A stretch of DNA of 58,405 nt from Ignavibacteria bacterium (GCA_016873805.1 VGVZ01000021.1:1-58405); one strand, 5' to 3'. Shown: positions 1 to 8,350, counted from the first letter of the stretch. The notes: generated by a model from the sequence alone, not told the origin. Numbers and translations are program-made.

Positions 1-38
1 TGCAGATCCAGACCGATCTCGAAATCGTAGGATGACAT
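1..38 (-). CDS. 5' end of an unidentified gene (partial)
   Basis: Reading leftward from an ATG at 38-36 gives a short open N-terminus (MSSYDFEIGLDL) that runs off the window edge. A GGAGG ribosome binding site sits about seven bases before the ATG, which is why I accept it despite its length. It is divergent from the methyltransferase at 207. Too little is visible to name a family. Confidence 0.45.
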   Translation of the reverse strand, partial: MSSYDFEIGLDL

Positions 39-122
39 GGCAACCTCCATATATTATTGCAGTGATTGTTGTCGAACGACCACCGCAAAATAGCGTGTGA
101 GGTTGCCTTTTCATAATGTAAA

Positions 123-145
123 CGTTAGGCGAAATGGCGGCGTCC
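123..145 (+). repeat. Left inverted repeat of restriction-modification cassette
   Basis: This 23-base segment is the inverted complement of 2123-2145 with 22 of 23 positions identical. It contains GTTAGGC (124-130), the consensus R' core of integron attC sites. The partner copy begins directly after the endonuclease stop codon, so the pair brackets the two-gene cassette. Confidence 0.75.
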
Positions 146-206
146 GAGTGTGCCGCATCCCTAACGGCTAGCAACTCATCCAGTTTTTTCGTACATTTGA
201 GTCACT

Positions 207-1523
207 ATGGCAACACACCACAAAATCATAATCGGCGATTCACGGAAGATGTCTGAACTTCCCGATGAATCCGTTCATCTTGTTGTAACTTCTCCGCCCT
301 ATTGGCAACTCAAGGATTACGGAAATGAGAACCAGTTGGGTTTCCACGACTCGTACGAGGGCTATGTCAATAATCTGAATCTCGTCTGGGACGAGTGTTT
401 CCGAGTATTGCACGAAGGGTGCCGGCTCTGCATCAACATCGGAGACCAATTCGCGCGCTCCGTCTACTATGGACGATACAAGGTCATTCCAATCAGAACC
501 GAAATAATCAAATTCTGCGAGACAGTCGGAATGGACTACATGGGCGCTGTCATCTGGCAGAAGGTGACGACGACTAACACGACGGGTGGGGCATCTGTTA
601 TGGGTTCCTTCCCTTACCCAAGAAATGGTATCCTGAAAATCGATTATGAGTTCATCTTGATATTCAAGAAACTAGGCGACCCACCCAAAGTCACCCGAGA
701 AGCAAAGGAACTCTCCAAACTTACAACAGAGGAATGGAACACCTACTTTGCCGGACACTGGAATTTTGGCGGTGAGAAGCAGGACAAGCACTTGGCTATG
801 TTCCCTGAGGAGCTCCCACGCAGGCTTATCCGAATGTTCACTTTCGTTGGTGACACCGTCCTTGATCCTTTCTTGGGCAGTGGAACGACTTCCCTGGCGG
901 CCAAGAATCTCAGTAGGAACTCAATCGGATTCGAAATCAACCCATCATTTGCTTCCGTAATCAAGAACAAGCTGAAAATCGCTGAACGAGATATTTTCGG
1001 TGACGCTACCTTCGAATTCATCACGCAGCATGACAGGGACATTGATTACAGCAAAGAAATCGCTCGCTTGCCATATAGGTTCCGTGATCCACACGCCCTT
1101 GACAAGAAGATCGATCCACGCAAACTAAAATTCGGATCAAAGATCGAGAACGGTGACAACGGCAACACGGCTGAGTTGTACACAGTCAAAGAGATCGTCA
1201 GCCCAATATTGCTTAGACTGAATAACGATCTGACAGTCAGGCTTCTCGGCGTTTGCGAGGAACAGTCCAATCGAGAGCAAGCTATTCAGTACCTTGAAAC
1301 CAAAACTAAAGGCCAGCGGGTCTATCTCAAATTTGACAAGGACAAACACGACGAGGCAGGACATTTGCTCGCCTATGTATATCTGAAGAATAAGACATTC
1401 ATCAACGCACATCTTGCAAGGACAGGATTCGTCACCATAGACACTACTCGAGACTTCAAGTTTCGGCAGAAATTCCTACACCTTCAGAATGAGCAGCACA
1501 GTCAATCCCACATCGATAACTAG
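207..1523 (+). CDS. DNA methyltransferase with C-terminal thermonuclease-like domain
   Basis: Amino-methyltransferase of a type II restriction-modification system, modifying N4-cytosine or N6-adenine using S-adenosylmethionine. Residues 28-33 read TSPPYW (catalytic motif IV) and 220-228 read DPFLGSGTT (motif I, AdoMet binding), the order of beta-class enzymes; TSPPY is common in N4-cytosine enzymes. Residues about 340-432 are unusual: they resemble a staphylococcal nuclease/SNc fold (VRLLGV at 344-349, later LLAYVYL and a FVxxxxA-like tail). The catalytic arginine equivalent is present at 345, but the DTPE segment is replaced by CEEQ and the second arginine by histidine, so nuclease activity is unlikely; it may bind DNA. 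The endonuclease gene follows 5 bases after the stop. Family assignment is firm; base specificity (CTAG from the partner) is inference. Confidence 0.9.
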   Translation: MATHHKIIIGDSRKMSELPDESVHLVVTSPPYWQLKDYGNENQLGFHDSYEGYVNNLNLVWDECFRVLHEGCRLCINIGDQFARSVYYGRYKVIPIRTEIIKFCETVGMDYMGAVIWQKVTTTNTTGGASVMGSFPYPRNGILKIDYEFILIFKKLGDPPKVTREAKELSKLTTEEWNTYFAGHWNFGGEKQDKHLAMFPEELPRRLIRMFTFVGDTVLDPFLGSGTTSLAAKNLSRNSIGFEINPSFASVIKNKLKIAERDIFGDATFEFITQHDRDIDYSKEIARLPYRFRDPHALDKKIDPRKLKFGSKIENGDNGNTAELYTVKEIVSPILLRLNNDLTVRLLGVCEEQSNREQAIQYLETKTKGQRVYLKFDKDKHDEAGHLLAYVYLKNKTFINAHLARTGFVTIDTTRDFKFRQKFLHLQNEQHSQSHIDN

Positions 1524-1528
1524 ACCGA

Positions 1529-2122
1529 ATGACAATCACCCTGAGTTCAGCAGAGGTGCGGGAATTGCTAGATGCCCCACCACCTAAATTGCCAACCTAT
1601 GTTTCTCCAATCCTAAACCTTGCGAATCGTTTTGCTTCTGGCACCAGACCAAAAGTGGTCGGTCAAATGTCGGAATTGATCCAACAATTTGACGGTCGTA
1701 CTTTGGACGATTGGGCTGCTTGGTATCAAGGGGGACATCCGGACGCTGTTGCTGAAGCTGTGCGTCTCATTCGCAGCAAACTCTCTGAATTCAGACGAGT
1801 CATCGACAACATTTCAGACGAGATGATCGAACTTTGGGTCAAAGATCTCGTTCTTGTCAAAACCTTTATCGGGCTCAAGTTTCAAGAGGCCATTCTCAAG
1901 AAAGTCGCGGAAGCCACTGGTCTAGAGTATTCACTCGCTTCGCCTGAACAGGAAGCCCGTGGAATAGACGGCCTTGTTGGTAATCGCGAGGTGTCCATCA
2001 AACCTTTCTCTTGGAAGGACCAAGTGATCCAACGAGAGAACCTTCAAGGCGTACTAATCTATTATCACAAGACTGACGATGGCCTCGAGATCGAATTTGA
2101 GCCGTCTCATTTTCGACAATGA
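1529..2122 (+). CDS. MjaI-family type II restriction endonuclease
   Basis: Restriction endonuclease partner of the upstream methyltransferase. The central region with VGQMSELIQQF followed by W-Y and a conserved helix (KDLVLVKTFIGLKFQEAIL) matches my memory of the MjaI family, whose founder cuts CTAG. A PD-(D/E)xK-like centre is visible: D147, E154 and K158 in GIDGLVGNREVSIKPF. Length (197 residues) suits the family. The start is 5 bases after the methyltransferase stop, so the two are probably co-transcribed and translation is linked. The right inverted repeat begins one base after the stop codon. The restriction role is strongly supported by context; the CTAG specificity is inference. Confidence 0.75.
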   Translation: MTITLSSAEVRELLDAPPPKLPTYVSPILNLANRFASGTRPKVVGQMSELIQQFDGRTLDDWAAWYQGGHPDAVAEAVRLIRSKLSEFRRVIDNISDEMIELWVKDLVLVKTFIGLKFQEAILKKVAEATGLEYSLASPEQEARGIDGLVGNREVSIKPFSWKDQVIQRENLQGVLIYYHKTDDGLEIEFEPSHFRQ

Positions 2123-2145
2123 GGACGCCGCCACTTCGCCTAACG
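2123..2145 (+). repeat. Right inverted repeat of restriction-modification cassette
   Basis: Inverted partner of 123-145, 22 of 23 bases identical in reverse complement. It starts immediately after the endonuclease stop and ends in GCCTAACG, the R'' side of the attC-like structure described at 2138-2242. Confidence 0.75.
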
Positions 2146-2242
2146 GGCGTAACCACGACGTTCGCTGGCAGACCGAATATGGATTCACGCTCGCTCAATC
2201 CACCTCAGGCGGACTGCGTTGTTAAGCCAAACGACGTTAGCC
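2138..2242 (+). other. attC-like imperfect hairpin
   Basis: The segment starts with GCCTAAC (2138-2144), which fits the attC R'' box RYYYAAC, and ends with GTTAGCC (2236-2242), one base off the R' consensus GTTRRRY. The arms pair imperfectly: CTAACG with CGTTAG, then after a bulge GGCGTAACCACG against the complement of CGTTGTTAAGCC. Length of 105 bases is in the attC range. No integron integrase or second clear attC is in the window, so this is a candidate only. Confidence 0.4.
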
Positions 2243-2259
2243 GCAACGGCAGGTCCAGG

Positions 2260-2652
2260 TTAGGTAAGTTTTGTGGTGTGTTCTTTGAGCCAAACGGAAA
2301 GTTGGGCCTTGGTGAGCTTTCCAGACGCAAGATCCATCATCAGCGAAAACGCCTCTTCTTCGTGGGCAACTATCTCCCAGCCGTTCTCCTGAAGAAAGAT
2401 GTCCATCAAAACGAAGGCTACGCGCTTGTTTCCATCAATGAAGGGATGATTCTGGCAAAGATGATATCCATAGGCAGCAGCTTTGTCAAAGAGCGTCTTG
2501 TGCACGTACTTGCCACCTGTGGTAATCTTCGGCTGGGCGAGTGCTGATTCCAGCAGATTGCGATCGCGAATTCCCGGACGCCCTCCGTATCGCTGAAGAA
2601 GATCGGCGTGGATAGTCAGGACCAGATCATTAGGAATGAACCGGATAGCCAT
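2260..2652 (-). CDS. doc: Death-on-curing (Doc) family toxin
   Basis: Fic/Doc-fold toxin of a type II toxin-antitoxin pair; the P1 Doc founder phosphorylates elongation factor EF-Tu and stops translation. Residues 69-77 read HPFIDGNKR, the Doc active-site signature HxFx(D/N)GNKR with intact catalytic His and Arg. The length of 130 residues is typical. The start codon overlaps the antitoxin stop by one base (TAATG), so toxin translation is coupled to the antitoxin. The 3' end lies against the attC-like element, in opposite orientation to the restriction cassette. Confidence 0.9.
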   Translation of the reverse strand: MAIRFIPNDLVLTIHADLLQRYGGRPGIRDRNLLESALAQPKITTGGKYVHKTLFDKAAAYGYHLCQNHPFIDGNKRVAFVLMDIFLQENGWEIVAHEEEAFSLMMDLASGKLTKAQLSVWLKEHTTKLT

Positions 2653-2876
2653 TATTTCGCAAGTGCCTTGAGTGCGTTCCGATACTTGCGATTCGTTCGC
2701 TCATAGGCTTTTGCCCATTTGGCAAACTTCGGATTGAAGGGTGTAAGCACTACACCTTCGTCAGTCTCAACCAGGTGTAATTCGTCGCCCTCGCTAAGAT
2801 GGTAGTTGTCCACAATCGTTTTGGGCAATGTTATTCCGAGACTGTTGCCCACTCGACGCACGGCTGTCTTAAGCAT
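2652..2876 (-). CDS. AbrB/MazE-type antitoxin
   Basis: DNA-binding antitoxin expected to neutralise the adjacent Doc toxin and repress the operon. The N-terminal half (RRVGNSLGITLPKTIVDNY, then EGDELHLVETDEGVVLTP) is a swapped-hairpin AbrB domain, so the usual Phd antitoxin of Doc is replaced here by an AbrB type. I start at 2876 because AAGGAG lies 7 bases upstream; a longer reading frame to 2930 lacks such a site. 74 residues; the basic C-terminal tail (KYRNALKALAK) is probably the toxin-binding part. Confidence 0.85.
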   Translation of the reverse strand: MLKTAVRRVGNSLGITLPKTIVDNYHLSEGDELHLVETDEGVVLTPFNPKFAKWAKAYERTNRKYRNALKALAK

Positions 2877-3227
2877 GGTGCTTCTCCTTACAGGTGCGGT
2901 TATTATAACATTAGTATTACACAAAGTCAACCGCCGCTGGGCCTTACAGGCAGCAACACGGCGCTCCCCCTCGACTCACCCGCCGTTTCTCAACTGGGTC
3001 GCAGGGATCCTTTGCCTGGTTTCTTTTTCAGACGGTGGCACACCCCGGTATCTTCCTGTCCGCATCATTGCGCCACCAGCCGATAGCTCGGGAGTCGTAG
3101 TTTTCGGAGAAACCAGCGTCTGGATGCGTCCCGGCCCGGAATGGATCGAAGTTGCACTACTAAACAGCGGAAATCTTCCGTGTGTGATAGGCTGGACGAG
3201 GGCTGCGTCTAATCAGCAGGAGGTTCT

Positions 3228-3540
3228 ATGAAGCGCGCAATCAGCAAGTGTATGCTCGTAGTCACTATCGGCTTAGCCTGTTCTGTGGCTACTATTGAGC
3301 GCGCAGACAGACTTTTGAGAGCAGACGAACGGGCCACAAGGAGGTATTGCGTACGCCGTGGCTGTCGATCCTAGCGGACGTATCTTTGCTGGCTTATACT
3401 ATGTGATCGCGATCAAGCAACCCAATGACATTTTTCTTGTCAACAGCGTTCCTGCCGTCGAGCCAGCGCTGGAATACCAGGGAGAAACATCGAAATCATA
3501 TTCCAATAAGAGGTTCGGTTCAAAAATAGGACTGAAGTAG
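3228..3540 (+). pseudogene. Decayed secreted beta-propeller (SBBP-like) protein
   Basis: A good ribosome binding site (AGGAGG) precedes ATG 3228, which opens a signal-peptide-like N-terminus (MKRAISKCMLVVTIGLACSV) closed by TAG at 3372. In another frame from about 3343 the sequence reads GGIAYAVAVDPSGRIFAG, which resembles one SBBP beta-propeller repeat. The two parts are out of frame and the rest, to the stop at 3540, matches nothing I know. I read this as the head of a secreted protein gene broken by a frameshift and deletion. Confidence 0.4.
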
Positions 3541-4104
3541 TTCATATACCAGTCGTTCCGGTCGCCGCTGTCAGCTTCGATCGCGTGCTTTCTAATGTTC
3601 TCTTGACTCGCCGCCCAACCTGTAGAGGATGGGCTAGCGAAATCGTTTTCGAACGAACTCACCAGGAGAAGTGTCCGGGTTGTGTGGAGGGTGAACGCTG
3701 ATCTTGAGACGTGAATCATTCTCCCATAAGCGCAGTATACTCTGATCCTGCATTTCCCCGATTTCACATTTCTGTTAAATCTTCTTCATAGCGTTGACAT
3801 TTCCGCACGATTTTCTTTGCTTATCACAAGGCCTGCCGCGAAATACGTTGATTTGTGGCTGCGTGCTGACCGTCCCTCGCCTAGGGAAATGCCCCTAGTG
3901 AATCATCTCCAGGAAAACATTATCCTACGTCTCCAATCCTGCCGCGCAGGCGTCGAACAGATGAAGAAACTGATGCTGGTCAAACAGAATATTCAGATAG
4001 CTGTCATACCGGTAGCCATCTCCAAGGCGGAGTATCAGATTCTAACCAGTAAGCAAATCGTTGATGACGTATGAAGGCAAATCAACTTTCTTAAGGGGAG
4101 CAAA
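3541..4104. other. No recognisable gene; probably decayed sequence
   Basis: Open frames exist on both strands (for example 3399-3767 minus and 3817-4074 plus) but none has a convincing start, ribosome binding site or known motif. Taken with the broken gene just upstream, this looks like degraded accessory DNA. Confidence 0.35.
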
Positions 4105-4623
4105 ATGATGCGATACTCAAAAAAAACCTCAACCCTTCTATTGTCTCTCTTCCTCATCTTCTTCATCACATCCTGCAATGACTCGGAATGCGAGCGGTGC
4201 AGTGACGACGAACAGCGAAGAGAGTATGATCGGATTATCGATCTCTGCAGGTATCAGATCACAGCGTGCGAAAATACGCTTGGCTTCAAGCATTACGATT
4301 CAGAGGGCTATTATGATTATGGGATCTTCCATTCCCCGGGAAATTGCGCGGATTGGGCCGCCGCCATCTGGAACATGTTGAAGTCGTCCACGTGGAACTG
4401 CTGGAAGATTGTGAAAATCAGGGCAAGAAAAAGGTGGACGTTGTCTTTTCACAATTTTATATACATCGAACCCAAATGCGGCGGAGAGAAGATATACCTG
4501 GATCCGTTCTGGACATCCGGAAAATTTGTGTATACGGAAGAGGAATTCAAAAAGAAAGGATTCTATCATGGGACTGTATGGGCAACCAGGGGAACCCATA
4601 ATCCCGGCGACCTACCTAAATAA
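4105..4623 (+). CDS. Transglutaminase-like lipoprotein
   Basis: A 172-residue lipoprotein: basic start, hydrophobic segment, then lipobox ITSC with C24 as lipidation site. The mature part carries a plausible transglutaminase/papain-type triad in the right order and setting: C81 in GNCADW, H116 in SFHNFIYIEP (strand after the His) and D133 in KIYLDPFW. This spacing resembles bacterial transglutaminase-like cysteine proteases. Several further Cys pairs suggest disulfides. AAGGGGAG before ATG 4105 sets the start; ATG 4108 is also possible. A small membrane protein follows 14 bases later with its own strong site, so they probably form a two-gene operon. The triad is my reading; no named family is claimed. 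Confidence 0.55.
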   Translation: MMRYSKKTSTLLLSLFLIFFITSCNDSECERCSDDEQRREYDRIIDLCRYQITACENTLGFKHYDSEGYYDYGIFHSPGNCADWAAAIWNMLKSSTWNCWKIVKIRARKRWTLSFHNFIYIEPKCGGEKIYLDPFWTSGKFVYTEEEFKKKGFYHGTVWATRGTHNPGDLPK

Positions 4624-4637
4624 TAAGGAGAACCATT

Positions 4638-4880
4638 ATGTCGGCTTTTCTAGACTGTCTCAAGCAATCGCTGTTGGAAATAATCGGCATAAGTTTGGTT
4701 GTTGCCATACTCGAGATAATCAAGAGAAGGGGATTCAGCTATCTGGCTGAAAAGACAGGCAAGGAGATTTTGAAGAAACTGCTGGCGAGATTCTTGCCGC
4801 GACTTACTTGGATCGGGCAGGCACTCCTCGTGGCGGCAATCATACTGATGATACTGGAATGTGCGAACCTTTTGCCATAG
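4638..4880 (+). CDS. Small two-helix membrane protein, unknown
   Basis: An 80-residue protein with hydrophobic stretches at about 11-27 and 58-75 separated by a strongly basic linker (KRR, KK, RFLPR), so it should be an inner-membrane hairpin with the linker in the cytoplasm. AAGGAGAACC sits just before the ATG. It lies 14 bases after the transglutaminase-like lipoprotein and may be its functional partner; no family recognised. Confidence 0.6.
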   Translation: MSAFLDCLKQSLLEIIGISLVVAILEIIKRRGFSYLAEKTGKEILKKLLARFLPRLTWIGQALLVAAIILMILECANLLP

Positions 4881-5199
4881 GACAAATGGGAGAAGCTGAC
4901 CGGCTATCAACATCGTGCAACTTAATTCAACAAGGATAGCATTGCGCCGGGGCGCGATGAAGGCGGCGGTTCAGAAAGGAATGGATGGACTGGGTCAACT
5001 TCTCTGCGAGTCTTCTGCGTCTCCGTGCCGCCCATGCCTTCGATAGGCAGGAGCGGATCTCCGGTTCGTTTGTTCAGCAGTTGCCACTGGAGCCGTGACA
5101 ATCACCCCGGAATCGTAGGGTTCCGGGCGATTTTTCTGCTGAAATCAACCGGACTTTTTCCTATGTTTGTCACGACATCCCCTGACTATCCGGTTGCTC
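4881..5199 (+). terminator. Intergenic stretch with intrinsic terminator
   Basis: No gene is seen. Bases 5106-5127 form a hairpin (CCCGGAA, 8-base loop, TTCCGGG) followed closely by TTTTT at 5131-5135, a likely terminator for the operon ending at 4880. Around 5004-5030 is a scrap of the dispersed CTCTGCG/TCTGCGTC repeat also found at 28196-28310. Confidence 0.6.
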
Positions 5200-6741
5200 G
5201 TGAACAAACGACTCCTTGTTTTCCTCTTCCTTGTCCCCGCACTGGGCGTGGCTCAGCACCAGTTCGTTCCAACTGACCACCAGGTCTATCCGCTCCTTCA
5301 GAAAGGGGAAACCCTTGGGCTATTCAGCTCTTATCACCTCCGGCTGCTTCCTCTGACCCGCACCGAGGTCCTCTCTCTTCTTTCCCTGATGCATTCGAAG
5401 GGAGAATCACTTTCCCGGCAAGATCGCGCACTCCTGGATCAGATGATCGGAGAATTCACCGATCCGGCGATTGGGGAAGCACTCGGGCCGGAGGGCGAAA
5501 TCCATCTGCTCCGCTTCGAGGAAAAAAACACACAGGTCTTCGTTGATGCGAGAGGTGTTCAGGAGGTGAGAGATGCGCGTGGTCGGCTTGGGATCGAAGA
5601 CGAAACGATCGCCGAGACGATTGCCGGCGGATCCATCAGAGCTCGCATCGGTCATCATGTCTTTCTGGGCATGCAGGCCCGCATGAATATGGCATTTGGT
5701 GAATCCGATCTTGTCCAGAGGTTCGATCCTCTCCAGGGGCCCATTCAAGTTGCCATCGGAAAGACCGTGTTTTCAGATCAGGCGACCGGCTACGCCGCCT
5801 TCCGGCTCGACCAGTTCCAACTCACGCTGGGCCGGATGTATATCAGCTGGGGGAGCGGCATCGATGAGCAGCTAAGTCTCTCCGCGGCCAACGAGCCGAT
5901 GGATATCCTGCGAATGAACTTCGATTTCAAGCGATTCAGATTCTCGTACTTCCACGCTTCACTGCAAGGGATTACCGATTCCAGGTATCTTGCCGGGCAC
6001 CGGATTGATTTTCGGATCACCGACCGCATTCAGGTCGGCGCCTACGAGACAATTGTCTATGCGGGACGGGGCATTCAACTGGCCTACTTGAATCCATTTC
6101 TGCCGTACCACATTATGGAACATCAGCTCGGTGATCTCGATAACAATATGCTCGGGTTTGATGCGTCGGCGATTGTTGTGCCCGGTCTGAGACTTTTCGG
6201 CGAAGTATTCATCGACGACTTGAGCTGGAATCGGTCGCTTGCCCACTATTGGGGGAACAAGCTCGCGTATCATGGCGGACTCCATTGGGCAGCTCCGTTC
6301 GGAGCGAAACCGCTGGAACTCCTCGCTTCCTACACGCGCGTCGATCCATGGGTCTACACCCATCACGACTCGGCAAACGTCTATTCACACTATGATGCGA
6401 GCGTCGGTTCGAAGATTGGTCCCAATGCCGATCGGTATCAACTCTTGCTTCGGGGACGCCTGCATCGCGATCTGGTGGGAGAGATCGGATACCGTTCACT
6501 GCGACGGGGAAGAGGAAGTATCTTCACCGCACGCCGGGCGGGAGAGAGTGAAGAGAAACGTTTTCTCGAGGGAACGATTGAGCACGTCAGTTCCGTTGAG
6601 GCGCGTGTGAAGTACCAGTTCTCTCGAGACTTCTTCGTCGGTGCGGATGTGATGATCCTCTCTCGCACAAATCCTGCGCTCGTTTCGGGAACGACCGCAG
6701 ACGAAAAATACATAAGAGTGTACGTCGATTTGAACTACTGA
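5200..6741 (+). CDS. Wzi-like outer membrane beta-barrel protein
   Basis: A 513-residue exported protein. I choose GTG 5200 because it gives a clean signal peptide (VNKRLLVFLFLVPALGVAQ) with cleavage after AQ; TTG 5167 only adds a poor extension. The mature N-terminus has a P-x-H-x-VYPLLQ...LSR-like helical segment and the remainder is alternating, aromatic-rich strands ending in Y-V-D-L-N-Y, a typical barrel C-terminus. The pattern recalls the capsule assembly Wzi family of Bacteroidota, which anchors surface polysaccharide. The glycosyltransferase that starts 15 bases later fits a polysaccharide role. Family call is moderate; outer-membrane location is firmer. Confidence 0.6.
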   Translation: MNKRLLVFLFLVPALGVAQHQFVPTDHQVYPLLQKGETLGLFSSYHLRLLPLTRTEVLSLLSLMHSKGESLSRQDRALLDQMIGEFTDPAIGEALGPEGEIHLLRFEEKNTQVFVDARGVQEVRDARGRLGIEDETIAETIAGGSIRARIGHHVFLGMQARMNMAFGESDLVQRFDPLQGPIQVAIGKTVFSDQATGYAAFRLDQFQLTLGRMYISWGSGIDEQLSLSAANEPMDILRMNFDFKRFRFSYFHASLQGITDSRYLAGHRIDFRITDRIQVGAYETIVYAGRGIQLAYLNPFLPYHIMEHQLGDLDNNMLGFDASAIVVPGLRLFGEVFIDDLSWNRSLAHYWGNKLAYHGGLHWAAPFGAKPLELLASYTRVDPWVYTHHDSANVYSHYDASVGSKIGPNADRYQLLLRGRLHRDLVGEIGYRSLRRGRGSIFTARRAGESEEKRFLEGTIEHVSSVEARVKYQFSRDFFVGADVMILSRTNPALVSGTTADEKYIRVYVDLNY

Positions 6742-6755
6742 GGGTTCTCCCTACG

Positions 6756-7907
6756 GTGTCAATGTTCATCTGGATCCTTGCCCTTTTGACGATTGCCTAC
6801 CTCTCCGTCATTCTTGTGCTGCACATCGGGTTTCGCCGATTGAAACACCGGATTGCTCAATCCCCACTCCCCACTCCGAATTCCGAAATCCCTCTCGTCT
6901 CTGTCGTAATCGCTGCCCGCAACGAGGAGCAAAACATCCCCGGACTTCTCCGCTCCCTCGCTTCTCAGGAATATCCGCGGGATAGATTCGAGATTATCAT
7001 TGTCGATGATCGATCGGAGGATGCAACATGGTCCTTGCTCGAGGATGCCAGAAAGACCATGCTGAATCTCCGTACGTTTCGGATCGGCGATCAACTTCCC
7101 GGCTATGCTCCAAAGAAGCGGGCGCTGGATGCGGGGATCCGCGCCTCGACGGGGGAAATCCTGTTGCTCACCGACGCCGACTGCACGCCGCCGCCGACGT
7201 GGATCTCCTCTATGCTCGCGTTCTATCGAGAAGATGTCTCTGTCGTTGCCGGGTATTCGCCCTACCGATTCGTGGTTTCGACACCGCGTGTGCTGAGAGG
7301 AATGCTCTCGCTCGATTGCTTTGCCTGGGCCGCCGTCGCTGCCGCGTCGGCAGGACTGGGTCAGCCACTGACCGCGACCGGAACGAACCTGAGCTATCGA
7401 CGCCGCACCTATCTTGAGGTTGGAGGATTCGAACCGATCAAAGAGTGGATATCCGGAGACGATGACCTCTTCATGCGTCAGGTCGCCGAACGGTCGGAAG
7501 ATCGTTTTTCCTATGCGCTCGATCCTGCTTCATATGTGCCGACGATCGCACCACGCTCCCTAAAACAATTCTGGCATCAACGAATCCGATTCGGGAGCAA
7601 GGGCCGCCACCATCGCACTCCCATGACGGTGGGTGTCGTGATCATCTATCTCCTCAACGTGACGATTGTCGGAGGACTGGTCGGGTCTCTCTTGGGAGTG
7701 ATCGATCTGCTCGGTCCGTCACTCATCGCCTGGGCGTTCAAGTCGCTTGGTGAGTTTCTATTTCTCAGGCCCGTAGCCGCGGCACTGGGGGAAGAAGAAC
7801 TTCTCCTCTACTTCCTGCCGACGGCCCTGGTCCATCCACTCTATGTCTCACTCTTCGGTTTTCTCGGTCTCTTCGGCGCGTTTCGGTGGAAGGAGTCGCA
7901 GAACTGA
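6756..7907 (+). CDS. Family 2 glycosyltransferase, membrane bound
   Basis: Processive-type GT2 enzyme of 383 residues that would transfer a sugar from a nucleotide donor to a growing polysaccharide or lipid at the inner membrane. Visible motifs: SVVIAARNEEQNI, then IVDDRSEDAT (nucleotide site), LLTDADCTPPPTW (DxD metal site), SGDDDLFMRQV (base) and WHQRIRFGSK, a variant of the Q/RxxRW box. One N-terminal and two or three C-terminal membrane helices flank the catalytic domain. Start is GTG 6756 or ATG 6762. It follows the Wzi-like gene by 14 bases. Its last ~58 codons are partly duplicated at 9097-9272. Confidence 0.85.
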   Translation: MSMFIWILALLTIAYLSVILVLHIGFRRLKHRIAQSPLPTPNSEIPLVSVVIAARNEEQNIPGLLRSLASQEYPRDRFEIIIVDDRSEDATWSLLEDARKTMLNLRTFRIGDQLPGYAPKKRALDAGIRASTGEILLLTDADCTPPPTWISSMLAFYREDVSVVAGYSPYRFVVSTPRVLRGMLSLDCFAWAAVAAASAGLGQPLTATGTNLSYRRRTYLEVGGFEPIKEWISGDDDLFMRQVAERSEDRFSYALDPASYVPTIAPRSLKQFWHQRIRFGSKGRHHRTPMTVGVVIIYLLNVTIVGGLVGSLLGVIDLLGPSLIAWAFKSLGEFLFLRPVAAALGEEELLLYFLPTALVHPLYVSLFGFLGLFGAFRWKESQN

Positions 7908-8350
7908 GAAGGAGACCTCTCTGTCCGATCTACCACTTCCAATCACCCGATATGATCGACGATTGTCTGATCAGTTTGTCTCGCAGCGTCAAGCATTGAT
8001 GATTGAAAAAAAGTAACTTGACTGCCTGTTTGAGCGGTGGTACCTTTTTCGGACCTCGTATCGGCCCGAGCTGATGGAACGATAGGAGGATGCTGATTGC
8101 TCGTCACACAATCAGCCAGCGAACATCGTGTCCGATGTAGTCCTCCGAAACGAGTCCAGAATGCCCGGCTTCGATCAGTCTGAGACTGTGCGTCCCGTTC
8201 ACCATCCCAAGATGCAGGGACCGGTCAGATTCAGGCTCCTCGATAGATCCCCTCCTCGCTGTTCCAACTCATTAACGCTTCGACGATAGATTTTTGCCAT
8301 GTCCGGTGTGAATGAACACAGATTCGAACCACAATTCGAAGGAAGATCCA
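7908..8350 (+). promoter_or_regulatory. Intergenic region with promoter and long leader
   Basis: No coding gene is seen. TTGACT at 8018-8023, a 17-base spacer and TACCTT at 8041-8046 form a good promoter for the barrel protein at 8351, leaving a leader of about 300 bases. The leader contains hairpins, for example CTGATTG/CAATCAG near 8092-8114; whether it is a regulatory RNA cannot be told. Confidence 0.5.

Noticed and set aside
124-167. A second attC site just upstream of the methyltransferase (CGTTAGG...CCTAACG)
   Set aside because: The boxes are in the wrong order for attC (GTTRRRY before RYYYAAC); it is better read as a small hairpin plus the left inverted repeat.
2806-3231. Plus-strand open frame opposite the AbrB antitoxin
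   Set aside because: It is antisense to a well-supported gene and shows no motif or ribosome site.
3399-3767. Minus-strand 122-codon frame in the decayed region
   Set aside because: No ribosome site, no family resemblance, and it overlaps a plus-strand gene remnant; not enough to call a gene.
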